Below are positions 1 to 9,785 of a stretch of DNA of 64,000 nucleotides, one piece after another (the stretch's first letter is position 1; each line of letters begins with the position of its first letter). Made by a program: the position numbers and the translations under genes. The notes under the pieces are model-generated. The model worked only from the letters and a program-made list of their open reading frames with translations, had not been told where the DNA came from and did not search any database. Source of the DNA: Flavobacterium sp. JAS (GTDB lineage Bacteria; Bacteroidota; Bacteroidia; Flavobacteriales; Flavobacteriaceae); contig NZ_JAJMOX010000004.1 of the NCBI RefSeq assembly GCF_020991455.1, positions 1 to 64,000 on the forward strand, written 5' to 3'.

Positions 1-23
1 ACTAAAAGTGGTATTTTTTTCAT
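1..23 (-). CDS. Possible start of a secreted protein, cut by the window edge
   Basis: An ATG on the minus strand at 23..21 opens a frame reading M-K-K-I-P-L-L, which looks like the first residues of a Sec signal peptide as used throughout this genome. A TATATTTA stretch (56..49, one mismatch from the TAnnTTTG -7 box) lies about 26 nt upstream. Only seven codons are visible, so this is a suggestion that a minus-strand gene begins here, not an identification. Confidence 0.3.
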
Positions 24-125
24 TTTCTAATTTTCTTACAATTCTGTGTAAATATATATTCTTTTTTTAAGAGTTTCCCATAATTATTATTCGAAAATTC
101 CTTCAAAAACAAAATTATATAAAAC

Positions 126-152
126 AAAAAAGCTGCATTAAATGCAGCTTTA
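126..152 (-). terminator. Rho-independent terminator of the CDGSH gene
   Basis: A perfect AAGCTGCATT / AATGCAGCTT stem (131-151) is followed on the minus strand by a T-rich run. It lies about 27 nt beyond the stop of the CDGSH gene. Confidence 0.8.
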
Positions 153-178
153 GTATGATAACATAGAAATTAAATTTC

Positions 179-406
179 TTAGTTTGTTTTCATTGGCGGT
201 AAATCAAACGCAACAGAATCGTGTTCGAAATTGTTACGGTGTCCACCATCGCAAAATGGTTTGTTTGCAGATAATCCGCAACGGCAAAGCCCTAATGCAG
301 ATCTTCCTTGAAGTCCGTAAACTGCTCCTTCAGAATCCATGATTTCGAAATCGCCTTCGATTTTTATAGATCCGTTTTTATTGATGATTAATTTTGTCTT
401 GCTCAT
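179..406 (-). CDS. CDGSH iron-sulfur domain protein
   Basis: This small 75-residue protein consists of a single CDGSH-type 2Fe-2S domain. The ligand motif is visible near residues 41-56 as CRCGLSANKPFCDGGH, giving the three Cys and one His ligands in C-x-C-x8-C-x3-H spacing. Family members are small redox or Fe-S storage proteins; the substrate is unknown here. It has no signal peptide and is likely cytoplasmic. It is a single-gene unit with its own terminator, transcribed divergently from metG across a 383-bp gap filled by a palindromic repeat. The ATG start is the only sensible one. Confidence 0.85.
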   Translation of the reverse strand: MSKTKLIINKNGSIKIEGDFEIMDSEGAVYGLQGRSALGLCRCGLSANKPFCDGGHRNNFEHDSVAFDLPPMKTN

Positions 407-498
407 AACTTGTTTTTGTTTTTTCAGGGCAAAGGTTGCAAAATATATCTTTATTTATAAACTTCAAACGTAGTTTAAACTGGTTCTATTTTATTGTG

Positions 499-739
499 AT
501 TTCACAGAGATACACGAAGTTTCCCGGAGATTCGCTAAGTTTTTTTTTAAAGAAATGAGAATTAATCTCGCAAACTCGCGAAGTCACAAAGTTTTTGTTT
601 CACGCAGATTCCGCAGATTGAGCAGATTTAATTAAAAAACTTTGCGCCTCTGCGACTTTACGAGATTAAAAAACTTTGCGAATCTCTGTGTTTTTTCTTA
701 GTGCAACTCTGCGAAATTGCGTGCGAATCTCCGTGAAAT
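499..739. repeat. Large nested imperfect palindrome of 8-nt-period units
   Basis: This fills most of the 383-bp gap upstream of metG. Three shells of arms pair: 499-512 with 722-739; 503-550 with 668-690 (both carry CACAGAGAT..AAGTTT-type sequence); and 564-596 with 634-667 (AATCTCG...AAAGTTTT against its complement). The centre (600-630) is a third unit class built on CAGATT at 9-nt spacing. Within the arms, units such as CTCGCAAA, CTCGCGAA and GTCACAAA recur every 8 nt. No convincing gene is present in this gap. Confidence 0.75.
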
Positions 740-762
740 AACAAAATCTCAATTCTATTGCT

Positions 763-770
763 TATTTTTG
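763..770 (+). promoter_or_regulatory. Candidate -7 box for metG
   Basis: TATTTTTG fits the Flavobacterium TAnnTTTG -7 consensus and lies 20 nt before the metG ATG. No TTG -33 element sits at the usual 17-23 nt distance. A 7-bp inverted repeat (772-788) fills the short leader. Confidence 0.45.
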
Positions 771-789
771 CACTCAATAAAATTGAGTT

Positions 790-2847
790 ATGATACAGAA
801 TCCAAAGAGATATACTATTACGGCAGCATTGCCTTACACCAACGGACCTATACATATTGGGCATTTGGCGGGGGTTTACGTGCCTGCAGATATTTATTCG
901 AGATATTTACGTTTGCAAGGAAAAGACGTTGCGTTTATTTGCGGAAGTGATGAACATGGCGTTGCAATTTCGATGAAAGCCAAAAAAGAAGGAATTACAC
1001 CACAAGAAGTTATTGATAAATATGACGGAATTATTAGAAAATCATTTGCTGATTTCGGAATTTCGTTTGATAATTATTCTCGTACTTCGGCTAAAATTCA
1101 TCATGATACGGCTCAGGAATTCTTTAGAACATTGTATGATAATGGTGATTTTATTGAAGAAACAACAGAGCAATTGTACGATGCAAAAGCAGATCAGTTT
1201 CTAGCAGACCGTTTTGTGGTGGGAACTTGCCCAAAATGTGGCAATGATGGAGCTTACGGAGATCAGTGTGAAAACTGCGGATCTACTTTGAATGCGACGG
1301 ATTTGATTAGCCCAAAATCGACAATTACCGGAGAAACTCCGATATTGAAATCTACAAAACACTGGTTTTTACCTCTTGACAGATATACTGAATTCCTTAC
1401 TGAATGGATTTTGGTTGGACATAAAAACGACTGGAAACCTAATGTTTACGGACAAGTAAAATCGTGGGTTGACGGCGGATTGGAACCTCGTGCGGTAACG
1501 CGTGACCTTGATTGGGGAATTGATGTTCCGGTTGAAGGTGCCGAAGGAAAAAAATTATATGTTTGGTTTGATGCGCCTATCGGGTATATTTCGTCTACAA
1601 AAGAATGGGCTGCACGCGAAGGAAAAGACTGGGAACCATACTGGAAAGATGAAGACACGAAACTGGTTCACTTTATTGGGAAAGACAATATTGTTTTTCA
1701 CTGTATCATTTTCCCTGCGATGCTTAAAGCAGAAGGAAGCTATATTTTGCCGGACAATGTTCCTGCAAATGAGTTTTTGAATTTGGAAGGAAATAAACTT
1801 TCGACTTCTAAAAACTGGGCGGTTTGGTTACACGAATATTTAGAAGAATTTCCAGATAAGCAGGATGTTTTGCGTTATGCATTAACATCTAATGCTCCTG
1901 AAACTAAGGATAATGACTTTACCTGGAAAGATTTCCAGGCGAGAAATAACAACGAATTGGTTGCTATTTTCGGGAATTTTATTAATCGTGTGGTTGTTTT
2001 AACCAACAAATATTATGACGGATTTATTCCGACTCCGAATGAATTATCTGAAGTTGATGAAAATACTTTGGCAGAATTAAAAGCGTATCCAGCCGTGATT
2101 TCAAGTTCGGTTGAGCGTTACAGATTCCGTGAAGCATTGGGCGAATTGATGAATGTTGCTCGTTTAGGAAATAAATATCTTGCCGATGAAGAGCCTTGGA
2201 AAGTAATGAAAGACAATCCCGAGCGTGTAAAAACTCAAATGTATGTGGCGTTGCAAATTGCTGCTGCTTTGAGCATTTTGGCTGAACCGTTCTTGCCTTT
2301 TACTGCGGCTAAATTGTCAAGAATATTGAAAAACGAAGGCAATTTGAGATGGAATGACGTTGCTGAGAATTCAGAATTAATTCCGGAAGGGCACCAAATT
2401 GGTGAAGCTGAATTATTATTCGCAAAAATCGAAGACGAAGAAATACAAAAACAAATAGATAAATTGGAAGCTACAAAAACTGCAAATCTTGCCGAAAGCA
2501 AACAACCGGAACCTCAAAAAGAATTGATTCAATATGAGGATTTCGCTAAAATGGATTTACGTGTAGGAACAATCATTGAAGCCGAAAAAATGCCGAAAGC
2601 CAACAAACTTTTGGTTCTTAAAATTGATACCGGAACAGACGTTCGTACAATTGTTTCCGGAATTGCCGAAAGCTTTTCGCCAGAAGAAATCATTGGTAAA
2701 CGTGTTACAGTTTTGGCAAACTTAGCGCCAAGAGCTTTACGCGGAGTTGAAAGTCAAGGAATGATCTTAATGACAACAAACGCCGAAGGAAAATTAGTAT
2801 TCGTAAATCCTGATACTGACGCTCCAAATGGTGAAACGATAAACTAA
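790..2847 (+). CDS. metG: Methionyl-tRNA synthetase
   Basis: This charges initiator and elongator tRNA-Met with methionine for translation. At 685 residues it is the long form. The class I signature HIGH is at residues 22-25, the KMSKS loop appears as KLSTS at 336-340, and the knuckle insert holds four zinc-ligand cysteines (C147, C150, C160, C163). The C-terminal part from about residue 578 is an EMAP-II/Trbp-like tRNA-binding OB domain, which supports dimerisation and tRNA binding in this family. It is monocistronic, with a strong terminator directly after it. The ATG at 790 gives a full N-terminus just ahead of the Rossmann fold. Confidence 0.97.
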   Translation: MIQNPKRYTITAALPYTNGPIHIGHLAGVYVPADIYSRYLRLQGKDVAFICGSDEHGVAISMKAKKEGITPQEVIDKYDGIIRKSFADFGISFDNYSRTSAKIHHDTAQEFFRTLYDNGDFIEETTEQLYDAKADQFLADRFVVGTCPKCGNDGAYGDQCENCGSTLNATDLISPKSTITGETPILKSTKHWFLPLDRYTEFLTEWILVGHKNDWKPNVYGQVKSWVDGGLEPRAVTRDLDWGIDVPVEGAEGKKLYVWFDAPIGYISSTKEWAAREGKDWEPYWKDEDTKLVHFIGKDNIVFHCIIFPAMLKAEGSYILPDNVPANEFLNLEGNKLSTSKNWAVWLHEYLEEFPDKQDVLRYALTSNAPETKDNDFTWKDFQARNNNELVAIFGNFINRVVVLTNKYYDGFIPTPNELSEVDENTLAELKAYPAVISSSVERYRFREALGELMNVARLGNKYLADEEPWKVMKDNPERVKTQMYVALQIAAALSILAEPFLPFTAAKLSRILKNEGNLRWNDVAENSELIPEGHQIGEAELLFAKIEDEEIQKQIDKLEATKTANLAESKQPEPQKELIQYEDFAKMDLRVGTIIEAEKMPKANKLLVLKIDTGTDVRTIVSGIAESFSPEEIIGKRVTVLANLAPRALRGVESQGMILMTTNAEGKLVFVNPDTDAPNGETIN

Positions 2848-2870
2848 CGTTTTATAATAATTATAGAATT

Positions 2871-2916
2871 GCGTGAATCGATTAAAATTTTTAATTGATT
2901 CACGCTTTTTGTTTTT
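2871..2916 (+). terminator. Rho-independent terminator of metG
   Basis: The arm GCGTGAATCGATTAAAA pairs with TTTTAATTGATTCACGC (one mismatch), followed by a T-rich stretch. It begins 24 nt after the metG stop. Confidence 0.85.
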
Positions 2917-2973
2917 AAAATATGGCTTAATTGATTTACATTTAAAATAATTAAGTCTAAAAGTCCACAGAAA

Positions 2974-3861
2974 ATGAAAATCACCAAACCAAGACTAGCT
3001 TTAATCTGCGGAATACTTTGTATTTCAATATTCCCGATATTGATTAAGCTTAAATTAGCACCGGGATTAATCTCAGCTTTTTATCGAATGACTTTTGCGG
3101 CGATTTTACTTGTGCCTTATGTGCTTATTACAAAAAGCTTCAAACTGCCTACGACAAAATTTATACTTCTTGCAGCACTTTGCGGCGTTTTATTCTCTTC
3201 GGATGTTGCCGTTTGGAATATCGCCATTCAGGATTCAAGCGCGACTCAGGCTTCGTTGTTGACGAATTTATCGCCGCTTTGGGTTGGAATTGGTTCTTTC
3301 TTCTTTTTGAAAATAAAACCTGCAACCAACTTCTGGATCGGAACTGCGGTTTCATTATTCGGGATGATTACTTTGGTTGGTTTTAGCTTTTTTATGGAAT
3401 TGAATTTTGATCAGGCTTTCTTGTTTGCCGTTTTGTCCGGCATCTTATATTCGATTTATCTTTTGGTGAGTAAAAAAGTCCTTTCAGATGTTGATGTTTT
3501 ATCCTTTATGACGATTAGCTTATTGGCTTCCAGCATTTATCTGGGAATACTTTGTTATTGCTTAGATCAGCCTTTTACCGGATTTTCTGATACGGGTTGG
3601 TTTGTGTTGGTACTTCAGGCGGTTATTTGTCAATTGTGTGCCTGGCTTTCTATTAGCTATGCCACACAACACATGCGTGCAACAAGGGTTTCGCTAAGTT
3701 TATTGAGTCAGGCTGTAATTACATCGATTTTAGCTTGGTTGTTTTTGGAAGAACAAATAACTTTACAAATGGTTTTCGGCGGAATCATTTTGCTTCTCGG
3801 AATTAGAATTACTTTTTACGACAAAACTATTTCATTTAAGAACTTGTTTGCTAAGAATTAG
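2974..3861 (+). CDS. EamA/DMT-family permease
   Basis: A 295-residue, very hydrophobic protein with about ten predicted membrane helices in two internally similar halves (roughly residues 5-140 and 150-285), the layout of EamA drug/metabolite transporters. Such permeases export metabolites or amino acids; the substrate cannot be read from sequence. The first helix starts directly after MKITKPRLAL, so the ATG is well supported. It stands alone between the metG terminator and a repeat-filled gap. Confidence 0.85.
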   Translation: MKITKPRLALICGILCISIFPILIKLKLAPGLISAFYRMTFAAILLVPYVLITKSFKLPTTKFILLAALCGVLFSSDVAVWNIAIQDSSATQASLLTNLSPLWVGIGSFFFLKIKPATNFWIGTAVSLFGMITLVGFSFFMELNFDQAFLFAVLSGILYSIYLLVSKKVLSDVDVLSFMTISLLASSIYLGILCYCLDQPFTGFSDTGWFVLVLQAVICQLCAWLSISYATQHMRATRVSLSLLSQAVITSILAWLFLEEQITLQMVFGGIILLLGIRITFYDKTISFKNLFAKN

Positions 3862-3879
3862 GATTGAGAAATGGGACGC

Positions 3880-4075
3880 GGATACACGGGTTTATGCGGA
3901 TTTATTTTTTAGTCTCTCGCAGATTTGGCAGATTGAGCAGATAATTTTTTTAAATCTCTGCAAAAAAGTTAATGATCATTCATGAATTCGTGTTTAATCT
4001 GTGGCAAAAAAACCTGAAACAAAGAAAACCTGAAACTTGAAACAAATCTGCATCCAGCAGAAAACTTAAAACAAA
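3880..4075. repeat. Degenerate short-unit repeats before the HAD gene
   Basis: Two classes of short unit occupy this gap. GCAGATT-type units recur at 9 nt (3918-3945). CCTGAAAC-type units recur at 8-nt steps (4013-4045). The element is less clearly palindromic than others in the window. No gene seen. Confidence 0.5.
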
Positions 4076-4081
4076 AACATC

Positions 4082-4789
4082 ATGTTACATAAAAGCAAAA
4101 TACCAAACCTAAAAGTAATCGCATTTGATGCTGATGATACTTTGTTTGTAAACGAACCATACTTTCAGGAAACCGAACATAAATTTTGTGCTTTGATGGA
4201 AGATTATCTTTCACATCAGGGAATTTCACAGGAATTATTCAAGATCGAAATTGAGAATTTACCTTTGTACGGTTATGGAATCAAAGGATATATTCTTTCG
4301 ATGATTGAAGCGGCGATGAATATTTCGAACAATACAATTCCGATTGAGGTTATTGAAAAAATCATTCAATACGGAAAAGAATTACTAGAAAAACCTATCG
4401 AACTTCTGGACGGAATCGAAGAAACATTGCAGGCTTTACATGGAAACTACAAATTGGTTGTTGCCACAAAAGGTGATTTAAAAGACCAACACAGCAAACT
4501 GCACCGTTCTGGTTTAGGGCATTATTTTCACCATATCGAAGTGATGTCAGACAAACAAGAAATAGATTATCAAAAACTTTTAGGCCGTTTAGACATTCAG
4601 CCTCATGAATTTTTAATGATTGGAAATTCTTTGAAATCTGATGTTTTGCCGGTTTTAGGAATTGGAGGTTACGCTGTTCATATTCCGTTTCACACCACTT
4701 GGGAACACGAAAAAATTAGTCATAAAGTAGAACATCAACATTTTAGTTCATTCGAAAAAATTACCGAAATAGTCCACAACTTACTCTAA
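4082..4789 (+). CDS. HAD-superfamily hydrolase
   Basis: A 235-residue predicted phosphatase of the haloacid dehalogenase superfamily. Motif I is FDADDT at residues 15-20, with nucleophile D16 and acid/base D18. Motif II is VVATKG near 125-130, and the acidic motif IV is MIGNSLKSD near 180-188. The helical insert at 40-100 is a C1-type cap. It acts on an unidentified small phosphorylated compound in the cytoplasm. Its stop overlaps the start of the next gene (TAATG), so the two are translationally coupled. Confidence 0.85.
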   Translation: MLHKSKIPNLKVIAFDADDTLFVNEPYFQETEHKFCALMEDYLSHQGISQELFKIEIENLPLYGYGIKGYILSMIEAAMNISNNTIPIEVIEKIIQYGKELLEKPIELLDGIEETLQALHGNYKLVVATKGDLKDQHSKLHRSGLGHYFHHIEVMSDKQEIDYQKLLGRLDIQPHEFLMIGNSLKSDVLPVLGIGGYAVHIPFHTTWEHEKISHKVEHQHFSSFEKITEIVHNLL

Positions 4790-5418
4790 TGAAAACACTT
4801 TTAGATTTAGAAAACTGGAACAGAAAAGAGCATTTTGCACATTTCAGTAAAATGGAAGAACCTTTCTTTGGGGCTACCGTTGAGATTGATTGTACCAAAG
4901 CGTACCAAACAGCAAAAGAGCTCAAAGCTTCCTTCTTTATTTATTATTTACATAAAACACTCGTTGCAGTAAATTCAATCGAGAATTTTAAATACAGAAT
5001 TGATAAAGACAAAATTTATATCAATGACCGAATTGATGTTTCGGCAACAATTGGACGTGAAGACGGTACTTTTGGATTTTCTTTAATCGAATATAACTCT
5101 GATTTTAAAACATTCGAACAAAATGCTTTAAAAGAAATAGAACGCATTCAAACCACAACCGGAATTTTTACAAGATCATTTGATGATGATAATGTAATTC
5201 ATTTCTCGGCAATTCCGTGGCTAAATTTCACTTCACTTTCTCACGCAAGGAGCTACACTTTTCCTGATAGTTGCCCAAAGGTTTCTTTTGGTAAAATGAT
5301 GACTTCAGAAACCGGAAAAAGAACAATTGCAATGTCTGTTCATGTTCACCATGGTTTAATGGATGGTTTACATTTAGGGCAGTTTGTTGATACATTTCAG
5401 GAATTAATGAATAAATAA
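4789..5418 (+). CDS. Chloramphenicol acetyltransferase-like (CAT) family protein
   Basis: A 209-residue CoA-dependent acyltransferase of the CAT fold. The catalytic HHxxxDG motif is present as HHGLMDG at about residues 187-193, and the length matches the classical CAT trimer subunit. Chromosomal Bacteroidota members are common and need not confer resistance; the acceptor is unknown. It overlaps the upstream HAD gene by 1 nt and so belongs to the same operon. It lacks mobile-element flanks, arguing for a resident housekeeping paralogue rather than an acquired resistance gene. Confidence 0.8.
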   Translation: MKTLLDLENWNRKEHFAHFSKMEEPFFGATVEIDCTKAYQTAKELKASFFIYYLHKTLVAVNSIENFKYRIDKDKIYINDRIDVSATIGREDGTFGFSLIEYNSDFKTFEQNALKEIERIQTTTGIFTRSFDDDNVIHFSAIPWLNFTSLSHARSYTFPDSCPKVSFGKMMTSETGKRTIAMSVHVHHGLMDGLHLGQFVDTFQELMNK

Positions 5419-5526
5419 TAACCGAAAATATTTATTGTCCTATTCTGTTATATTTATAACTTATCTCGGAAGACATTTCTTACAAATAATTGTTTGTTTG
5501 AGGAAAATTTAAAATCTCAAATGACA

Positions 5527-6657
5527 ATGAAAAAAATTGTGACAATGCTAGCATTTTCGGTAGGTTTAGCGAATCTGCATGCACAAACAGAAAAAGAAAC
5601 TTCATCTAACTACAACAAATGGTCAGTAGAATTAGGGGCGGGTGTTAATAAACCACAAAGTCCAATGATGGAAAATCATTTTACATCTACACCAAGTTTT
5701 TGGGTAGGTGATTTAGGAGTGAGGTATATGTTTAATAATAAGTTTGGTCTAAAAGCAGATTTTGGATACAATAGTTTTACTGGAAAAAACAATTCAGTAG
5801 ACTTTGATTCAAAATATTACAGAGCAGATCTTCAAGCAGTTGCAAACTTGGGCCGAATCATGAATTTTGAAACCTGGACTAAAACAATTGGTTTATTAGC
5901 TCATACAGGTTTTGGTTTAGCTCAGTTAGAGAACAAAGATTTACACGTTAAGGATAGAATGGGAAATTTCATCGCAGGTGTTACGGGTCAAATCAGATTA
6001 TCTGACAGAATTGCTTTAACAGGTTATTTTACAACTATCGTAAATGCATCACAAGATTACACTTTTGACTGCGGATGCCCTGTAGAATCAAGAGGTTTTA
6101 ACGGCGTACTTTTTAATGGTACAGTTGGGGTAAATGTTTACTTAGGTAAAAACACAAAACATGCTGACTGGACAGTTGTTTCACAAGATGTTGATCTTTC
6201 ACCATTAGAAAGCAAAATTGCAGACCTTGAAGCTTTAGTAAGCAAAATCCCAGAGAAACAAGTTATTGTAGAAAAACCAGTAACTACAACGGTAGTAAAT
6301 GACAAAGATCTTCTTAAAGAAATGATCGATGCTAAATACTACAGTGTTTATTTTGATTTTAATAAAGCGACACCTATAGAAAATTCAACAGCAGCAATTG
6401 ATGTTGTTTTAACTTACTTAAGAAAAAATCCTTCAGCTTCTCTTGATATTTTAGGTTATGCTGATCAGGTTGGTAGTGCCGAATACAACGAGAACCTCTC
6501 AAATTTAAGAGCTAATAGTGTTAAAACTATTCTTGAAAAAGCAGGTATTTCGCCTTCAAGATTAAACGTAGTACCTCAAGGTGCTGATAATTCTATTCAA
6601 AAAGACTCAGAAGAAGCAAGAAGATTAGCAAGAAGAGTTACTTTTAAAATAAGATAG
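5527..6657 (+). CDS. OmpA-family outer-membrane protein
   Basis: A 376-residue protein from the chosen ATG, with signal peptide MKKIVTMLAFSVGLANLHAQ. The frame is open further 5' only through a TTG and an ATG two codons upstream. Residues about 21-220 look like an eight-stranded beta-barrel. A short linker with coiled-coil character follows, and the C-terminal 115 residues are an OmpA peptidoglycan-binding domain (YFDFNKAT start, LDILGYADQVGSAEYN core, NLSNLRANSV helix). It probably ties the outer membrane to the cell wall. A terminator follows immediately. Confidence 0.9.
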   Translation: MKKIVTMLAFSVGLANLHAQTEKETSSNYNKWSVELGAGVNKPQSPMMENHFTSTPSFWVGDLGVRYMFNNKFGLKADFGYNSFTGKNNSVDFDSKYYRADLQAVANLGRIMNFETWTKTIGLLAHTGFGLAQLENKDLHVKDRMGNFIAGVTGQIRLSDRIALTGYFTTIVNASQDYTFDCGCPVESRGFNGVLFNGTVGVNVYLGKNTKHADWTVVSQDVDLSPLESKIADLEALVSKIPEKQVIVEKPVTTTVVNDKDLLKEMIDAKYYSVYFDFNKATPIENSTAAIDVVLTYLRKNPSASLDILGYADQVGSAEYNENLSNLRANSVKTILEKAGISPSRLNVVPQGADNSIQKDSEEARRLARRVTFKIR

Positions 6658-6678
6658 TCTCTACAATTACAAAATTAG

Positions 6679-6711
6679 AGCCCTGGAGAGATTTCTTCAG
6701 GGCTTTTTTTA
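6679..6711 (+). terminator. Rho-independent terminator of the OmpA gene
   Basis: AGCCCTG / CAGGGCT stem with an inner AGA/TCT extension, followed by seven T residues, 22 nt after the stop. Confidence 0.85.
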
Positions 6712-7098
6712 TACCTAACAATGCCTCTTTAGTTATCAACACAAAAGATACCACCATCGAATCTTCCAAATTATATAAACATTAAAGAACAAGTATAGTA
6801 CTACTGTACCTTCTCAAAGCTTCATATTATCAGTCCTATTCAAAAGAAATGTCTGCACTGAGGACAATAGAACAATACGCTTTTCAAGCTCAATTTAAAG
6901 CTATTCTACCGCTTATAAATTTAACAACTTTGATTACCGGAAACCATCCCAACCAAAATCGATAGCTCTTTTTGAAAAAGATAATCCATGTTGTTTCCGT
7001 TTTATAGATATCCTTATAAACGTGCACAAAAAGGAGATTATATAACAAACTAAATACACTTCTAAAACAAAGTTCAAATGAGAGTTTATAAAAACAAA
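6712..7098. other. Gene-free stretch
   Basis: I see no supportable gene, promoter or array in this stretch. Open frames here are short and of atypical composition. It is a buffer between the OmpA terminator and the lipoprotein terminator. Confidence 0.5.
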
Positions 7099-7128
7099 AA
7101 AAGTTGCAAGAACGTTCTTGCAACTTTT
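7099..7128. terminator. Perfect 30-nt palindrome, probable terminator of the lipoprotein gene
   Basis: The 15-nt arm AAAAGTTGCAAGAAC is followed at once by its exact complement, with T-rich flanks on both strands (strongest on the minus strand). It is about 97 nt past the stop of the lipoprotein gene at 7225. Confidence 0.7.
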
Positions 7129-7224
7129 ATATTAATTATTCTATCAATAAATCTATTTCGCTTTTTAAGACGAAACAAAACATATTTTATTGACGGTCGT
7201 CATCAAATTTTGTCTATAATAAAC

Positions 7225-8025
7225 TTAGTAACTGTATACAGATGTTTCCGTAGTAATTGTATCACCAATTTGTAATGTCTCGGTTGACTTTGTAGGATAA
7301 CCATTGGCATCATACTCATAACTGTAAGTCGTTGTCCCTGTTTGCGTAATAACATCATTATTTTTAGCCGTAGTAACTCTTCTAGTTACATTATTTGCAG
7401 AAAATAGCTGATTAAGTCCTGTTAGTAAATTAGAGCCTGAAGTATTGAGTCTAGGATTGTTTTTTGCATCATATGATTGTTTTTGAATCATATTGCCTCC
7501 AGAAAAAACATATCTTCCGCTTATTGTTGTTTGTTCTCCTTCATTTCCTAAACTATCACTGTTCCATTTAGTAAAAAAGATACTTCCATCATTATTATAA
7601 ACATATTTAGTTTTATAGTACTTTCCAAATTCAGTACTTAAAACATAATCTACTTTTCCATTTGCATAAAAATATGCTTCTGAGTAATACACATCTCCTG
7701 CAAGATCCGCTTTCTCAATTTTCGTAATTATATCTCCGGTATAAGTATAATATGTAAAGTTAGAATCATTTACATCTTTTATTACCTTAGTCCCATCATA
7801 AGACAAATCAATTGTAGATGAAGCCCCGTTTGCATAGTTATGAACTAATTTTTTTAGCAAAATGGGCTCAACAATTACAGGAATTGAATCCGTTTTTGGC
7901 GGTGAAATTGTGTCATTCTTAATTGGGCCTACATTGTTTTTCGCCAAACAAGAAGCATCATAATCGTTAGTACAAGAAGTAAGTAATAATAAAGTACCAC
8001 TCACTAAAAAAAGTATTTTTTTCAT
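7225..8025 (-). CDS. Predicted lipoprotein of unknown function
   Basis: 266 residues from the ATG at 8025. The frame is open to a TTG further upstream, but only MKKILFLVSGTLLLLTSC gives a proper lipoprotein signal, with the lipobox cysteine at residue 18. After a Pro/Thr-rich linker the protein is mostly beta-strand with repeated Tyr/Asn/Gly-rich segments and a YDANGYPTKS stretch near the C-terminus, as in YD-repeat-like surface lipoproteins. I do not recognise a specific function. It is monocistronic and ends before a perfect palindromic terminator. Confidence 0.75.
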   Translation of the reverse strand: MKKILFLVSGTLLLLTSCTNDYDASCLAKNNVGPIKNDTISPPKTDSIPVIVEPILLKKLVHNYANGASSTIDLSYDGTKVIKDVNDSNFTYYTYTGDIITKIEKADLAGDVYYSEAYFYANGKVDYVLSTEFGKYYKTKYVYNNDGSIFFTKWNSDSLGNEGEQTTISGRYVFSGGNMIQKQSYDAKNNPRLNTSGSNLLTGLNQLFSANNVTRRVTTAKNNDVITQTGTTTYSYEYDANGYPTKSTETLQIGDTITTETSVYSY

Positions 8026-8243
8026 TTTTATATATTTATATATTTTGCGCGAAAATACATCTGAAATAATAGTTACCACATACACCAAAAGCTACTTTTG
8101 CACTAGAATAAGGTATCTTTAATTATGCTTTGAAAATAAAAACCATAATGATTGTGATATAGCATTAAAATTCTTAGTAACTTACAGTTCAAAAATTGTA
8201 AATTCAGCTAGTAAACTGGAATGATTTTCGACTTTAAAAACTC

Positions 8244-9692
8244 ATGAAAAAACTATTATTCATTTTAGTATTAATCTGCAAATCAACTCTGTTTGGTCAA
8301 ACAATATTGAATTCTTATCCAATAAACATGAGAAATTCAGGAGGATATGGTCAGATTATAAATGCTGAAAATACTAAAACACATGATGTGTTTGCTTTTA
8401 TTGCAGACGATAAAAATCTTACCATCTTACAATACAACAAGGCATTGTTCTTAACGAATGAACTAAGAACTTCCCGAAGCAATATAGAAGACAAATTCAT
8501 TATTGGATATAGTTTTGACGAAGACCGAAATCCAACAATTTATTGGTCTACAGAGGATTTTAAAAGTATTGTCCTAATTAAATACGACATGACCAACAAG
8601 GTTATTAAGCCTTTAAAGTTTAGTTTTCCGTATTCAAAAGAATATTTTATAGCCTCATTTCAAAAAAATAATATCTATTATATTCTGGCAAAAGACAGTG
8701 CAGAACAAACTTTAACCCTTTATAAGTTTAAAGATGAAACTGTTGAAGAAAAGCCTCTCGATTTTTCTGCTTTTACTTTTCAAAACAAAAACACACAATT
8801 CTTAACTTTCAATCAGTTCATCAGAGAATATCCTATCGAAAAGATTGAAGTACAAGATTATAATCCTCTTTCAAGAAGCATTAAAAAAAGCAAAGTCTAT
8901 ATGCTTGATAATCGGCTTGTATTGACATTTGATCAAAATCCGGCAAAAACACAGATATTTGAGGTCAATCTGGAAACCTACGAAATAAAGGAAAAGAATT
9001 TTCCTCAGTCACTTTCTGAAAAGCCAAAAAAACTGAGTAATTCATTTTTTCTCGATGATAAAGTTTTCCAAATCAACACTAATCAGGAGGAACTTTTATT
9101 AGACATAAAAAATTATAATACAGGCGAAACAATTAAAAGCGTCAAGATTTCGAAAAACGACACTATAAAATTTAAAAATTCGCCCTTGTTAGCTCAAATC
9201 GACGATCAAAAACCAAAAGAAATAAAAAAAACAAGCGCATTTTTAAAGTATTTATCAGGATTAGATTTAGGCATATCTGTTTTTAAAAACAACCAAAATA
9301 CTTACATAACACTCGGAGGAATACCAAAAGAAGAAAGACCATATTATAGTTTTTATGATGATTTACAGCCTTTTCAAATAAACCTATCACAATTTGGTCA
9401 AAACCAAACTGTCTATTTTGAAAGTATATTAGATTCAAATTTTGAATTTATACAACAAAGACAAGAACCTTTTGCAAGTGATAATATTTATTATTTTTTG
9501 GATACAAACAAAAAAATAACGCTGCAAAACACACTAATTCTTGAAAACTATTCTATTCTGAGTTATTATGATTCCAGTGCGAAACAGTTTATCATGCGCA
9601 AATTCACCGATGGATTTATTCCAGATGAAATAACAAATCCTTTGATTGACAAAGCCGTTTTTTCAAAATCATTCAAATTTGACACTCCTTAA
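8244..9692 (+). CDS. Secreted protein of unknown function
   Basis: A 482-residue protein with a clear signal peptide (MKKLLFILVLICKSTLFGQ). The mature part is rich in Lys, Asn, Tyr and Phe, with recurring short strand-forming segments that could be WD/beta-propeller-like, but I find no diagnostic motif. There are no membrane helices after the signal and no C-terminal sorting domain. Composition matches its neighbours. Its position, alone between a lipoprotein and ferritin, gives no functional hint. Confidence 0.7.
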   Translation: MKKLLFILVLICKSTLFGQTILNSYPINMRNSGGYGQIINAENTKTHDVFAFIADDKNLTILQYNKALFLTNELRTSRSNIEDKFIIGYSFDEDRNPTIYWSTEDFKSIVLIKYDMTNKVIKPLKFSFPYSKEYFIASFQKNNIYYILAKDSAEQTLTLYKFKDETVEEKPLDFSAFTFQNKNTQFLTFNQFIREYPIEKIEVQDYNPLSRSIKKSKVYMLDNRLVLTFDQNPAKTQIFEVNLETYEIKEKNFPQSLSEKPKKLSNSFFLDDKVFQINTNQEELLLDIKNYNTGETIKSVKISKNDTIKFKNSPLLAQIDDQKPKEIKKTSAFLKYLSGLDLGISVFKNNQNTYITLGGIPKEERPYYSFYDDLQPFQINLSQFGQNQTVYFESILDSNFEFIQQRQEPFASDNIYYFLDTNKKITLQNTLILENYSILSYYDSSAKQFIMRKFTDGFIPDEITNPLIDKAVFSKSFKFDTP

Positions 9693-9785
9693 CTTTATTG
9701 AGAATTAATCCAAATGCGCCATGTATTGAAGGTTTAAAAAAATGATTTGAATTATTTTTTTTAACTTTACAAAAAAGACACAATT

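Noticed and set aside
658..864. Minus-strand open frame of 68 codons upstream of metG
   Set aside because: It lies over the intergenic palindrome and the start of metG, has no promoter and no family resemblance.
4789..5418. Acquired chloramphenicol resistance gene
   Set aside because: The CAT motif is present, but the gene is coupled to a HAD phosphatase, has host-like composition and no mobile flanks; resistance cannot be claimed.
6890..7123. Minus-strand open frame of 77 codons in the gap after the OmpA gene
   Set aside because: Begins inside the perfect palindrome at 7099, has aromatic/Cys-rich composition unlike neighbours and no start context.
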